This document shows positions 28,201 to 36,106 of a stretch of 64,000 bases of DNA, one piece after another; positions within the stretch are counted from its first letter, which is position 1; each line of letters begins with the position of its first letter. The position numbers were made by a program, and so were the translations under genes. The notes beneath the pieces were generated by a model, which had not been told where the DNA came from, searched no databases, and saw only the letters and a list, made by a program, of their open reading frames with translations. The DNA is from an uncultured Pseudomonadales bacterium (GTDB lineage Bacteria > Pseudomonadota > Gammaproteobacteria > Pseudomonadales > UBA7434): the NCBI GenBank assembly GCA_943788835.1, contig CALSRU010000004.1:366300-430299 (forward strand), read 5' to 3'.

Positions 28201-28777
28201 CTGAGCCTCTCACGGCGAAGTCACCGTGTTCAAAAACCGACTCTCGGTGCTGGTAACCCACCTCTACTAGGCGCCGTTTGAGTTGCTCTATTTCTAAAGT
28301 TTCGCCTACCTGTACAACTAAGCTGTGTTGGTTGATATAGCCTCGTGGGCAAAGCCTTGTCATTAGCGCGCCGGCTGAGATGATGCAAATGCCTTTGCGC
28401 TGCAGTCCATCATCGTTCTGCAAGCGATAAAGGGTATTGAGTCGGTCCGATATTATGTCAGGGTGGGGTGAGAAGTGATCGTAGGGTAGGGTCTCTTGGT
28501 CGGGTAATTGCACGACAGACACTCGTTCTTGGGTTTGGGAGTTCAAGGGGCTGCCGTTTGATTGTGCTTGTTGTGAAGCGCTAAAAAATTTTAGAGCCTC
28601 AAACAAATCTTCTGTTTCATTGCCGTCGCGGGTGACAGCCAGCAAAAACGTAGGTTGGGTCGTTTGTTGCACGGCGCTGAGTAGCGACAGGGCGCGTGAG
28701 GCGCCGGGCAGTCCGTGCCAACTTTGGGTGAACCCGGGTGCCGGCAGTTCAGGGCATGTAAAGTAGTGGTTCGGCAT
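25202..28777 (-). CDS. mfd: Transcription-repair coupling factor
   Basis: This 1191-residue protein is full length for Mfd. In order it has the UvrB-like N-terminus (VVQLPDQETLPYDHFSPHPD), the RNA polymerase-interaction domain (IGAPIVHIDHGVGRYLGLE), the superfamily 2 motor with Walker A GDVGFGKTEVA and DEEH box VVDEEHRFGV, motif VI QLRGRVGRS, and the C-terminal TRCF domain. Mfd displaces RNA polymerase stalled at lesions and recruits UvrA. csiV follows downstream and the rhombosortase gene lies upstream on the same strand. Confidence 0.97.
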   Translation of the reverse strand: MPNHYFTCPELPAPGFTQSWHGLPGASRALSLLSAVQQTTQPTFLLAVTRDGNETEDLFEALKFFSASQQAQSNGSPLNSQTQERVSVVQLPDQETLPYDHFSPHPDIISDRLNTLYRLQNDDGLQRKGICIISAGALMTRLCPRGYINQHSLVVQVGETLEIEQLKRRLVEVGYQHRESVFEHGDFAVRGSVLDLFPMGSQLPYRIELFDTEIESLRTFDPENQRSLDRIDALSILPAGEVAFDKTAINQFRDQWHNEFNHDPDICPIHGDTVAGIVSSGIEAYLPMFFDCTETIFDYLPEHSVICSYPELEDSLQGFRREAERRYTQQNIDPTRPLLAPDKLFLAIDECFGAIKRSGHIKICALPAKEPRQPERGEYIFNCSSNAQLLIDDHSKTPLQNIENFILDSEHEYTRLLFCVDSLGRREVLLEKLNAAGITTVAVEQWGDFLGSDGQAHQPHLAHGVSVTSFNRGAWLHDLNIAIVAEPELFGITIKPKARKNRDKNTLAEATIHSLVELRIGAPIVHIDHGVGRYLGLECMPVPVSQNHSIDAEFMTLEYAGGDKLYVPVTAMHLISRYMGGDENTAPLNKLGTDSWGNAKRKAITNVRDVAAELLAIYAKRKAMHGFAHGLEADDYQRFCGQFPFEETADQQNAIDAVVSDMQSQQAMDRLVCGDVGFGKTEVAMRAAFVAVHNSKQVMVLVPTTLLAQQHFQNFQDRLADWPVKIDTLSRFRSASEQKSVLAAFASGNIDILIGTHKLIQKSIVAKDLGLVVVDEEHRFGVSQKEQLKRLCANVDLLTMTATPIPRTLNMAMAGLRDLSIITTPPARRLSVKTFVREKQTSLVQEAMLRELLRGGQVFYLHNDVSNIERTAREIEELLPDARVTVGHGQMPERQLEQVMADFYHKKYNVLVCTTIIENGIDIPNANTIVIERADKFGLAQLHQLRGRVGRSHHQAYAYLFIPQRKRLTKDAEKRLQAIEESQDLGAGFMLATHDLEIRGAGELLGSDQSGQIQSIGFSLYLDMLDRAVNSLNAGEEIDLNSPLEIQGEMNLHLPALIPHDYLPDIHNRLILYKRIASAESNEALRDIQVEMIDRFGLLRDEIRNLFTLMELKLAARPIGIKKIDSGERGGFVEFTTKTTVDPMTIVSMVQDSPHIFQLKGATRLNFKLDLPESSDRIEWVSALILQLSNA

Positions 28778-28888
28778 GGTTATAGGAGCGATGTTGGGCG
28801 AAAAGCTAAGGACATAAGAGATCCATTGTGGATGGTTGGTGCAAAGGGGGGCCTTATGCTGGATGGCAAAATCGGCAGTGGGTCAGCT

Positions 28889-29503
28889 TCAGGGGCGTGT
28901 TGAATTGATTTCAATGAAGACTAAAATATATTGTACGAAGTGAATTAACGTATAAAAGACTAATCCGCCAATCGCCCCCCACAAATGTGCATCAATGATG
29001 ACTGTATGACCAATGTACTCAGAGGTCACTGACATAAGCCCTAGCTGAGAAAGTGCATCAATTTGTTCAATAGCTATTTTGCCTGCGATGAGCAGCAGCC
29101 AAACGGTACTCGCGTGTGAGCGCAGTGCGGCATATACCATCAGGCCGTGTAAAGCTCCCGATAAGCCCACACACCAGTCGGTTGTCGGGCTGAAAAAGTA
29201 CAGACCTACAGCTGAGACCATGGCTGAAAACGCCAATGCCAGCACCCAATTGAATGATTTGAATGCTTCGCCAAATATTGCTGCAATACACAGCAACGCA
29301 AGCAGATTGAGCGACAGATGTCTGAGGTTCAGGTGCGGTAGCACGTGGCTCAAACCCTGCCACCAATGCTCGCTAAAACTAGCGCGCTCGTAGCGCAGTA
29401 ACTCGATATTATCGACTAGCCCGTTAACCACTAATACCAGCGCAATCACGCTGGCGAGCATAATTAGCGGTTTTAATGACGATAGGCTAGATGATATTGG
29501 CAT
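28889..29503 (-). CDS. rrtA: Rhombosortase (rhomboid-family intramembrane protease)
   Basis: This 204-residue protein has six predicted membrane helices. The first loop HVLPHLNLRHLSLNLLAL, the serine motif GLSGALHG (Ser115) and the histidine in DAHLWGAIGG (His173) match rhombosortases, which cleave GlyGly-CTERM tails of exported proteins. Both catalytic residues are present. No GlyGly-CTERM substrate was found in this window; the only sorting-tail protein here is a PEP-CTERM type at 56.0 kb. It could alternatively be an ordinary short rhomboid. Confidence 0.83.
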   Translation of the reverse strand: MPISSSLSSLKPLIMLASVIALVLVVNGLVDNIELLRYERASFSEHWWQGLSHVLPHLNLRHLSLNLLALLCIAAIFGEAFKSFNWVLALAFSAMVSAVGLYFFSPTTDWCVGLSGALHGLMVYAALRSHASTVWLLLIAGKIAIEQIDALSQLGLMSVTSEYIGHTVIIDAHLWGAIGGLVFYTLIHFVQYILVFIEINSTRP

Positions 29504-29664
29504 AAACTATAGTAATGTGCGTCAGCGTTAAGGCACCGTTAAATTGTAGCCGTTGGCGCGCTATTGATTTCTATTATACTAGCATGGGATACGCTTGGCT
29601 TTGTCTGCTGGATTAGGTACTTTTCTCTAATGCTCAAGTGGTGTGATTCCTTTAAGTGCGTTAC

Positions 29665-30345
29665 TTAAACGTCGCCGGTGTGGGGCGCTTGAACAGGCCC
29701 AATTTGATCGGCGATATCGCGCAAAGCTTGCTCAAATGTTTCTGTGGGTTGTCCGCCATTAATCACATATTGTCCATTGATAATCACAGCAGGTACGGCA
29801 TTAATGCCTTGACGCTGATAGTGCTGCTGCGCTGCGCGGACTTCCTGTGAATAGCGCTCGGAATCGAGCACGTCGGCTGCGGTTGCTCCATCCAAGCCAC
29901 TATTGGCCACTACCTCTAGCAACTGTTGATGATCGCTGGGATTACCACCGGCTTTAAAATACAAATCAAACAGGCCTAGCTTTAATGCCATTTGGTTTTG
30001 GCTTTTTTCAGCCCAGTACAGCAGTCGATGCGCATCAAAGGTATTGTAAATCCTTCCTCCTCCTAGCTCCCCGAATGAGTATCCAACTTCTAGGCCACGC
30101 TGTTTAATTGCGGCTCGATTATGTTCGCTTTGGGCTACGCTAATGCCGTATTTTTCTGTGATATGTTCAACAATATCTTGGCCTTCGGGTGGCATTGAGG
30201 GGTTGAGTTCGAAGGGCTGCCAGGTGATTTGCGCCGTGATATCTGGTGCAAGTCGGAGCAGTGCCTCATCCAGTGCCTTATAACCAATGATGCACCAAGG
30301 GCATGACACATCTGAGACGATATCGAGCTTTAAGGTGGTGGTCAT
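29665..30345 (-). CDS. FrnE-like DsbA-family oxidoreductase
   Basis: This 226-residue protein begins LDIVSDVSCPWCIIGYKAL, with the redox motif CPWC (about 15-18), and has the FrnE-type C-terminus INAVPAVIINGQYVINGGQP with the cis-Pro loop. No signal peptide is seen, so it is cytosolic, unlike true DsbA. Related proteins are called disulfide isomerases or 2-hydroxychromene-2-carboxylate isomerase-like; the substrate cannot be told from sequence. Confidence 0.88.
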   Translation of the reverse strand: MTTTLKLDIVSDVSCPWCIIGYKALDEALLRLAPDITAQITWQPFELNPSMPPEGQDIVEHITEKYGISVAQSEHNRAAIKQRGLEVGYSFGELGGGRIYNTFDAHRLLYWAEKSQNQMALKLGLFDLYFKAGGNPSDHQQLLEVVANSGLDGATAADVLDSERYSQEVRAAQQHYQRQGINAVPAVIINGQYVINGGQPTETFEQALRDIADQIGPVQAPHTGDV

Positions 30346-30790
30346 ACGTTCGTTGCCTATGGCGATGTTATAGTGGTTTGAGTGGCAAATAAGAGTAGCA
30401 TAGCGCAGGCTATATGAATGTTTCTAACGCAGTCCGCGCCCACTCTGGGGCTGACTATTGAATATTGTAGTGTTGCCACAGGCCGCCTTCAATAGACTAA
30501 CAAGCTAATAGCGCAACAAGCTCTAGCTAACGGTTTGCGGCATCGAACTTCAATGAGGACTTAGTAAGTTTAGGGGTTTTATGGTTTGATGGAATTGACT
30601 TGAGCTTGCTGGGCTCGATAATACAAGGGTTGCTAGAGGAGTGGGTGCGAGTTATGAGTCATTCGCTGTGCTTTTGCCCCTGGGTTCTAGACCTGCTCAA
30701 GGACTGCTCTTAGCCTATTGTGCGCTGTCTTATTTTTCTCATACTATTGAGCTGATGAGTCGCGCTTAATAAATTTAAAAAGATCGTTTT
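30346..30790. other. Divergent intergenic region, frnE-like / cytochrome
   Basis: This stretch of 445 bases has no gene I can support. It must contain the promoters for both divergent genes, but no clear consensus pair stands out. Confidence 0.4.
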
Positions 30791-33179
30791 ATGGTTACAA
30801 AAAGAATAGCTGCGCCCTTTCTCTCGCTGATGGTGACGGCCTGCTTGATGACTTTTACTGACTTGGACGCTATGGCATCTGCTGATGCTTATGTGGGGTC
30901 GCTGCAATGCGTGGGTTGTCATGCTGAAGCCTATGAGCAATGGAGTCAGTCCGATCATTTTAAGGCTATGGCCGAAGCAAATGAGCGCACGGTACTCGGC
31001 GATTTCTCCGAACGTGGAAGTTGACTTTCACGATATCCGCAGCCGATTCTTTATGCGCGATGGGGATTATTTTGTGAGTACGGTTGTTGCTGATACCCCG
31101 TCAGGCGAAGAGACCGAGCCTAAGGGGCAAGGTGTTGTACGGGGAGATTTTCTTATTCAATATACATTTGGCCATTACCCGTTGCAGCAATATCTTATTG
31201 AGCTGCCTAACGGCCACATTCAGGCGCTAAGTATTGCCTGGGATAGTCGGCCAGCGGGTGAGGGTGGTCAGCGCTGGATGCATTTACAGCCCGATGAAAT
31301 GATCACTCCGGAGCATCCGTTTTTTTGGACGCGGCACTTGCAAAACTGGAATAGTCGGTGCGCCGAATGCCATAGTACCAGGGTCGAGCTAGGTTACGAT
31401 GCCAAGCTTCGCAGCTTCGATACGACTTGGTCTGAGATCAACGTTGCTTGCGAGGCATGTCATGGGCCGGCTAAAGAACATCTACAATGGGCTGCAGCCA
31501 GCCCGATCGACGTGTTGGAGTGCACGAGTGAGGGGGAATTTAATACGCCCGCTGAGTCTAGCGGTAGTAAAGGGTTTGCTATTGATCCGACTAACCGTAA
31601 CCAATTTGTATTTGAGCCCGGTGAGGGCATTGCCCGCAACGTGGGTGGTAATGGGCAGCAGCAAATAGAAGTGTGCGGTGGCTGTCATTCGCGACGCGCA
31701 ACGTTAACGAGCCCTGAGACTGCTCTTGATGGTATTACCAGTGGTGCAGACGCCTATCATGACCATTATGGCTTGAGTCTACTTGACCAAGGGCTTTATC
31801 ACGCTGATGGGCATATTCAAGACGAGGTCTTCGTTTTGGGTTCATTTTTGCAAAGTAAGATGCATGCGGCTGGCGTGACATGCAGTAATTGTCATAATCC
31901 TCATAGTGGGGAGCTGAAGGTTCCGGGTAATGCTATTTGTGCACAGTGCCACAGTCCGGCGGTGTTTGACCAACCTGAACACCATCATCATCCGATGGAC
32001 TCAGACGGCGCCCAATGTGTTAACTGCCACATGCCATCAAATACTTATATGCAGGTGGATTCAAGACGGGATCATGCTTTTTCAATTCCGCGACCCGCAG
32101 CATCGAATGCGTTGGGCGCACCTGATGCTTGCAGTGATTGTCATCACAATTGGATCGATTCAAAAGTGGCCGCGCAGTATGTTCGCTTGTATGGGGATGA
32201 GCGCAAAGATGTTTATAGCGAAATAAATGCGCAGGCTCGCCTGCTTAATGTTACTCAGTTACCGGCTATATTGAAGTTGGCTCAAGAGCCTTCGGTAGCA
32301 GCAGTTAGGCGTGCGACGTTATTAGCACAGGGCGTTAATTTCCCTGCGCGGATTACCCTCGAAGCCTTGCAGGATGCCCTCTATGACAAAGATCCTTTAG
32401 TGCGTCGTGCAGCTGTTGATGCATTAGCCTTTTTAGGGCCAGAAGAGCGCTTCGAATTACTGGATAAATGGGTTGAGGATCCTAGTAAAGTCGTGCGTAT
32501 GTCGGTGGCTAGGCAATTAATCGATCGAGCCGGTAACTTTGCGTCACCAAACTTGAAGCCAGAGGAGCAGCGTATTGAGGAGCTGATGCGCGAATATGAG
32601 GCGAGCTTGAGGGGTGTGCAGTACTCGCCTAGCGGTCAAATGGCATTGGCAGACTATTACAGTCGGCGCGGAGCTGTTGACCGGGCTGAGCAAGCATTGA
32701 CAGAAGCGCTCTTGATTGAACCAAATTATGTACCGGCGTTGCTCAATATGGCTGATTTTTATCGCTTGCGTGGTGCCGCGATGCAGGCAAAGGGCTTGTT
32801 GGATCAAGCTTTGTTGGTAGCGCCCGATAGTGCCGCGGCGCAGCACGCACTTGGCCTTTGGCTGGTGCGGGAGAAGCAAATGCCTCAGGCATTGCCGGTC
32901 CTGGAGCAGGCTGCGCGGCTTGATAGCAGCTCGCCTCGATACCTTTATGTTTTTGCCGTTGCGCTAGAATCGGCGGGTGAAAGTGACCGTGCTATCGCAG
33001 CTTTAATAGAAGCTAACGAGAGCTGGCCCTACCAGCCGGATGTATTGTTTGCGCTGATTGGGTATTTAGAAAAATATGAGCGGGTGCAAGAATTAACGCC
33101 GTTTCTGGCTGATTTGTCCCGAATTATGCCGGGCAATCGTCAGGTGAATGATTGGATTCGGCGCTATATTCAGCAATAG
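30791..33179 (+). pseudogene. Octaheme cytochrome c / TPR protein, interrupted by a +1 frameshift
   Basis: The first frame starts at ATG 30791 with a signal-like N-terminus and heme motif CVGCH, reads to VLGDF, then meets a stop at 31022-31024. The rest is in the next frame up to 33179 and carries seven more CxxCH motifs (CAECH, CEACH, CGGCH, CSNCH, CAQCH, CVNCH, CSDCH), HEAT-like repeats and a TPR C-terminus. Skipping one T at 31007 joins VLGDF to PNVEVDFHDIRSRFFMRDG without gap, the spacing I expect in this family. The intact product would be about 795 residues, periplasmic, with eight c-type hemes. It is either a recent pseudogene, a sequencing error or, least likely, recoding. Confidence 0.85.
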
Positions 33180-33283
33180 AATGCATTCATGTGGTGTGCA
33201 ATGCCTCTGATAGCAGGGGCAGACGGATATGTATAATATGCAGTCAGAAAAACGGCGCATGCATCTTTTCTGGTGTTTTTTGG

Positions 33284-33311
33284 TTGACATGCGCAATCCG
33301 GCGCATATACT
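33284..33311 (+). promoter_or_regulatory. Strong sigma-70 promoter of the cold-shock gene
   Basis: TTGACA (33284-33289) and TATACT (33306-33311) lie 16 bases apart. The start near 33318 gives a leader of about 180 bases before the cold-shock ATG, the long untranslated leader typical of cspA-type genes. Confidence 0.75.
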
Positions 33312-33499
33312 CGAACATGCTAGAAAATTGTATTTTATTTATGCCACTGTTCGATCTTCTCTAAGTAGTGTCTCGTCCTGTAGTTTATAAGTAAGTCGTA
33401 TTTCCAGCACAACCGCCCATCGATAAGTTACGGAGCAGACTCTTCTGCAGTAGTTGAGCGATGGGGTAATTCGTTATTATAGAAAATTGGTATTTATAT
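33312..33499 (+). promoter_or_regulatory. Long 5' leader of the cold-shock gene
   Basis: The stretch between the promoter and the ATG contains no gene. In E. coli cspA such leaders fold differently with temperature and control stability and translation; by analogy this one may too. I have not folded it. Confidence 0.5.
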
Positions 33500-33709
33500 A
33501 TGTCTGAAACAACTACTGGTACAGTTAAATGGTTTAACGAATCCAAAGGATTCGGTTTTATTGAGCAAGAGTCTGGCCCTGATGTGTTTGCACATTTCAG
33601 CGCAATTGCAGGCGACGGCTTCAAAACTTTAGCTGAAGGTCAAAAAGTACAGTTTACTGTTACTCAAGGCCAGAAAGGACCACAAGCTGAGAACATCGTA
33701 GCGATCTAA
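33500..33709 (+). CDS. Cold-shock protein (CspA family)
   Basis: This 69-residue protein is a single cold-shock domain with RNP1 KGFGFIEQ and RNP2 VFAHFSAI, and [15 protein letters not shown] at its start. It binds single-stranded RNA/DNA as a chaperone. A strong promoter, long leader and a Rho-independent terminator make it a single-gene unit. Confidence 0.96.
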   Translation: MSETTTGTVKWFNESKGFGFIEQESGPDVFAHFSAIAGDGFKTLAEGQKVQFTVTQGQKGPQAENIVAI

Positions 33710-33721
33710 TCGCCTCGGTAT

Positions 33722-33754
33722 AAAAAAAACAAGGCGTATGCCTTGTTTTTTTTT
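33722..33754 (+). terminator. Rho-independent terminator after the cold-shock gene
   Basis: AAAAACAAGGC and GCCTTGTTTTT pair around a four-base loop (GTAT), followed by a run of T. Confidence 0.93.
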
Positions 33755-34223
33755 GCCTAAAACATTTTGCGTTCATTTTTGTTTTGATACCTTCGTGTAA
33801 AGTCACTTCGCAACAAAAGCATACGTGGATAAGCGGGCGTTTATGCGACACCCCTAAAATTTTGGTGATCGGTAAACGAACCACATTCTTTACTGATCAA
33901 ACCCATCCTATCGTAGTCTTCCTCAATCACCTATAGAATTGCTGTGCGCCCACAACAGGGTCGCAAGGTCTTGATAGATAGGGTCAGATGAGGCTCTCGC
34001 TATACTAGACAGCTTTCGTCAAGTTTTTTGATACGATGTATGCTATCGATTACAAGTCTAATTCTGGCAGGATGATCAAATATTAATTCGGTTACCTTAC
34101 TGTATTTCATGCGTATTATAGGTCTTAGTCACTATACTTTGATCGATCCATTTTCCACTTTGAGATAGGCTTATTACTCTCCTTACTTATATTCTTGACT
34201 GGCTCCGTAAGCTCTGGCCGACA
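33755..34223. other. A+T-rich intergenic region before the Rieske gene
   Basis: About 470 bases with no supportable gene. It holds one inverted repeat (separate entry). Confidence 0.45.
33866..33899. repeat. Inverted repeat, 11-base arms
   Basis: TGATCGGTAAA (33866-33876) and TTTACTGATCA (33889-33899) are reverse complements except for one position, with a 12-base spacer. No T-run follows, so it is more like an operator or RNA hairpin than a terminator. Confidence 0.7.
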
Positions 34224-35024
34224 ATGTCGCTTAGCCTTCCTCATGTTGCAAGTTACACTCGTGAGTTGCCAATAAGTCTTGCTCGTATGTATGAAAATGC
34301 GCTAGACGGCGAACATTTACCGTGGCTTCATAGGACCTCGTTTTCTCACTTAGAAATAATTGATAAAGGTAGTTGGGGGTGGCGAGCTAACGGTAATTTG
34401 GTACCTAAATCATTCATGAATAGTATGGAATTGGAATTGCGGTTAGATCGTGAGAAAAATTGTTGGATAACACGAATGACGGGTGGGCTAGGCAAAGGGA
34501 CTGAAATTTGGACTCATGCCTTTGAGCTTGAAGAAAATAAAATTAAGATTGTTGTCGACTTTTATATACCCAAACTACCTAATTTCTTGAAAAATTTATA
34601 CGCTGAAAAATTAGTACAGACTTACGCCCAATTATATGACGAAGATTTGTGGATGATGGCAACTCGTCAAAATGAGTTGGATCGACTTAAACTCGGTAAA
34701 AGTATCGAGCCGCTCGAGTCGATTGAGCTGGGCTTGTTCGTTGAGGTAGAGAATAAATTACCTCTCACGTTTAGCTTTAATAATAATCCTTATAAATTAG
34801 TGATGCTTGATAACAAGCTGCTGGCGTTTGCAGCTACCTGCCCGCATATGCTAGGTCCACTTCAAGACTGTGATATTGATCAAGGCCTTGTTGAATGTCC
34901 GTGGCATGGTTATAAGTTTGATGTGAAAAGCCGTGAGTGTATTAGTGGTGCTAAATGTAAACTTGCGCCAGCGCCGACGATTTCTATCGACGATGAATCG
35001 GGAATAATTACAGCTTCGACATAG
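34224..35024 (+). CDS. Rieske oxygenase-like protein with reversed domain order
   Basis: This 266-residue protein carries D28-x2-H31-x4-H36 in the context ENALDGEHLPWLH, the mononuclear-iron motif of ring-hydroxylating oxygenases, and EDLWMMATRQ around Asp141, which resembles the third-ligand motif. A Rieske domain follows: C206-P-H208 and C225-P-W-H228. In known alpha subunits the Rieske domain is N-terminal and the catalytic one C-terminal, and total length is 350-450; here the order is inverted and the chain short. No ferredoxin or reductase gene is nearby. The start is uncertain, as no good ribosome site precedes the ATG. Flanks of about 470 and 570 bases are gene-free. Confidence 0.78.
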   Translation: MSLSLPHVASYTRELPISLARMYENALDGEHLPWLHRTSFSHLEIIDKGSWGWRANGNLVPKSFMNSMELELRLDREKNCWITRMTGGLGKGTEIWTHAFELEENKIKIVVDFYIPKLPNFLKNLYAEKLVQTYAQLYDEDLWMMATRQNELDRLKLGKSIEPLESIELGLFVEVENKLPLTFSFNNNPYKLVMLDNKLLAFAATCPHMLGPLQDCDIDQGLVECPWHGYKFDVKSRECISGAKCKLAPAPTISIDDESGIITAST

Positions 35025-35591
35025 CCTTACAGCTTAGATTTTAATTAAAGCGTTAGATTGTCTTCAATTAATGTAATAAAAAGCGCCATCTAATAAAGTG
35101 AGGCCTTGATATTTTTGCGGGAGCGGCAGCTTGCATTGAATCTCCGTCTGTTATCCCTCTGCGCTATGATCTGCATGCCTAGTCCCAGTAATTAATATAA
35201 CGAATTACAGCCCTTTTGCCTGACGTAAAACGCGATCCTAATAAAGTTTTTACTTTTTTATTGAAGAGCCGGTAAATAATTTATATCTATTAAGTCAGAT
35301 GAAGGTACATTGCCTTCCAAATCGTAAGGGGCCTGATGATTGTGGAAAGGATCAAAGAGCGCTAGGTATAAAAAATAGTAGGTCTCCCGAAATACTAGCT
35401 GCATTCGGTACTATTCTGCGCAGTTTTAGTGCTTGCTCTAGCATTCCATCATGACCTTACGGCGCTTCACATACGCAGCCCAATTATGCAGTGATTGATG
35501 CTGATGTTTGTTTCCGTTAACATTTGCCCTTGCCGCTTGCTTTGTTGAACGACTGGCAAGTGACGTGTCCTACCGGTAATTTGGTTTCTTT
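35025..35591. other. A+T-rich intergenic region after the Rieske gene
   Basis: About 570 bases without any open frame or signal I can support. Confidence 0.45.
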
Positions 35592-36074
35592 ATGTCTAAT
35601 AAGTTTTGTCCGCAGTGCGCTAGCGCATTAGTAGAGTGCGTAATTAACTCTGAAATTCGCAAAGCATGTCCCTTGGCCGAGTGTGGCTTTGTGCAATGGA
35701 ATAATCCAACCCCGGTGGTTGCAATTATTGTTGAGCTGCCTGAAGGCGTGGTGATGGCGCATAATGTGAGCTGGCCCAAAGAGTTTTTTTCAATAATTAC
35801 CGGCTTTTTGGAGGCAGGAGAGGATCCTGCCGAGTGTGCGGTGCGTGAAACCAAAGAAGAACTCAATCTTGATTGTTCGAGTTGCAGCTTAGTGGGCGTC
35901 TACCCGTTCGAGCAGCAAAACCAAGTCATTATCGCGTATCACGTTGCGGCTTTTGGAGAGATCAAGCTCAATCAAGAGCTTGATTCTTTTAGGGTGGTTC
36001 CGGTCGATCGACTCAAGCCTTGGAACATGGGGACGGGCTTGGCCGTGGCTGATTGGTTGGCACAGCAGCGCTAA
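35592..36074 (+). CDS. Nudix hydrolase with zinc ribbon
   Basis: This 160-residue protein begins with a CPQC...C...C zinc-ribbon-like segment (FCPQCASALVE then ACPLAECGF), followed by the Nudix box GFLEAGEDPAECAVRETKEE (about 76-95) ending in ELNL. It hydrolyses a nucleoside diphosphate-linked substrate, possibly NADH or a related dinucleotide given the ribbon, but it is shorter than NudC. Specificity cannot be assigned. Confidence 0.9.
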   Translation: MSNKFCPQCASALVECVINSEIRKACPLAECGFVQWNNPTPVVAIIVELPEGVVMAHNVSWPKEFFSIITGFLEAGEDPAECAVRETKEELNLDCSSCSLVGVYPFEQQNQVIIAYHVAAFGEIKLNQELDSFRVVPVDRLKPWNMGTGLAVADWLAQQR

Positions 36075-36106
36075 GGAAATAGGGATACCTTTTTGGTAGC
36101 CCAAGG

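Noticed and set aside
30885-31005. Independent start of the large cytochrome frame at 30885
   Set aside because: Its first 40 residues are the out-of-frame reading of the true N-terminus and contain neither a signal peptide nor a heme motif.
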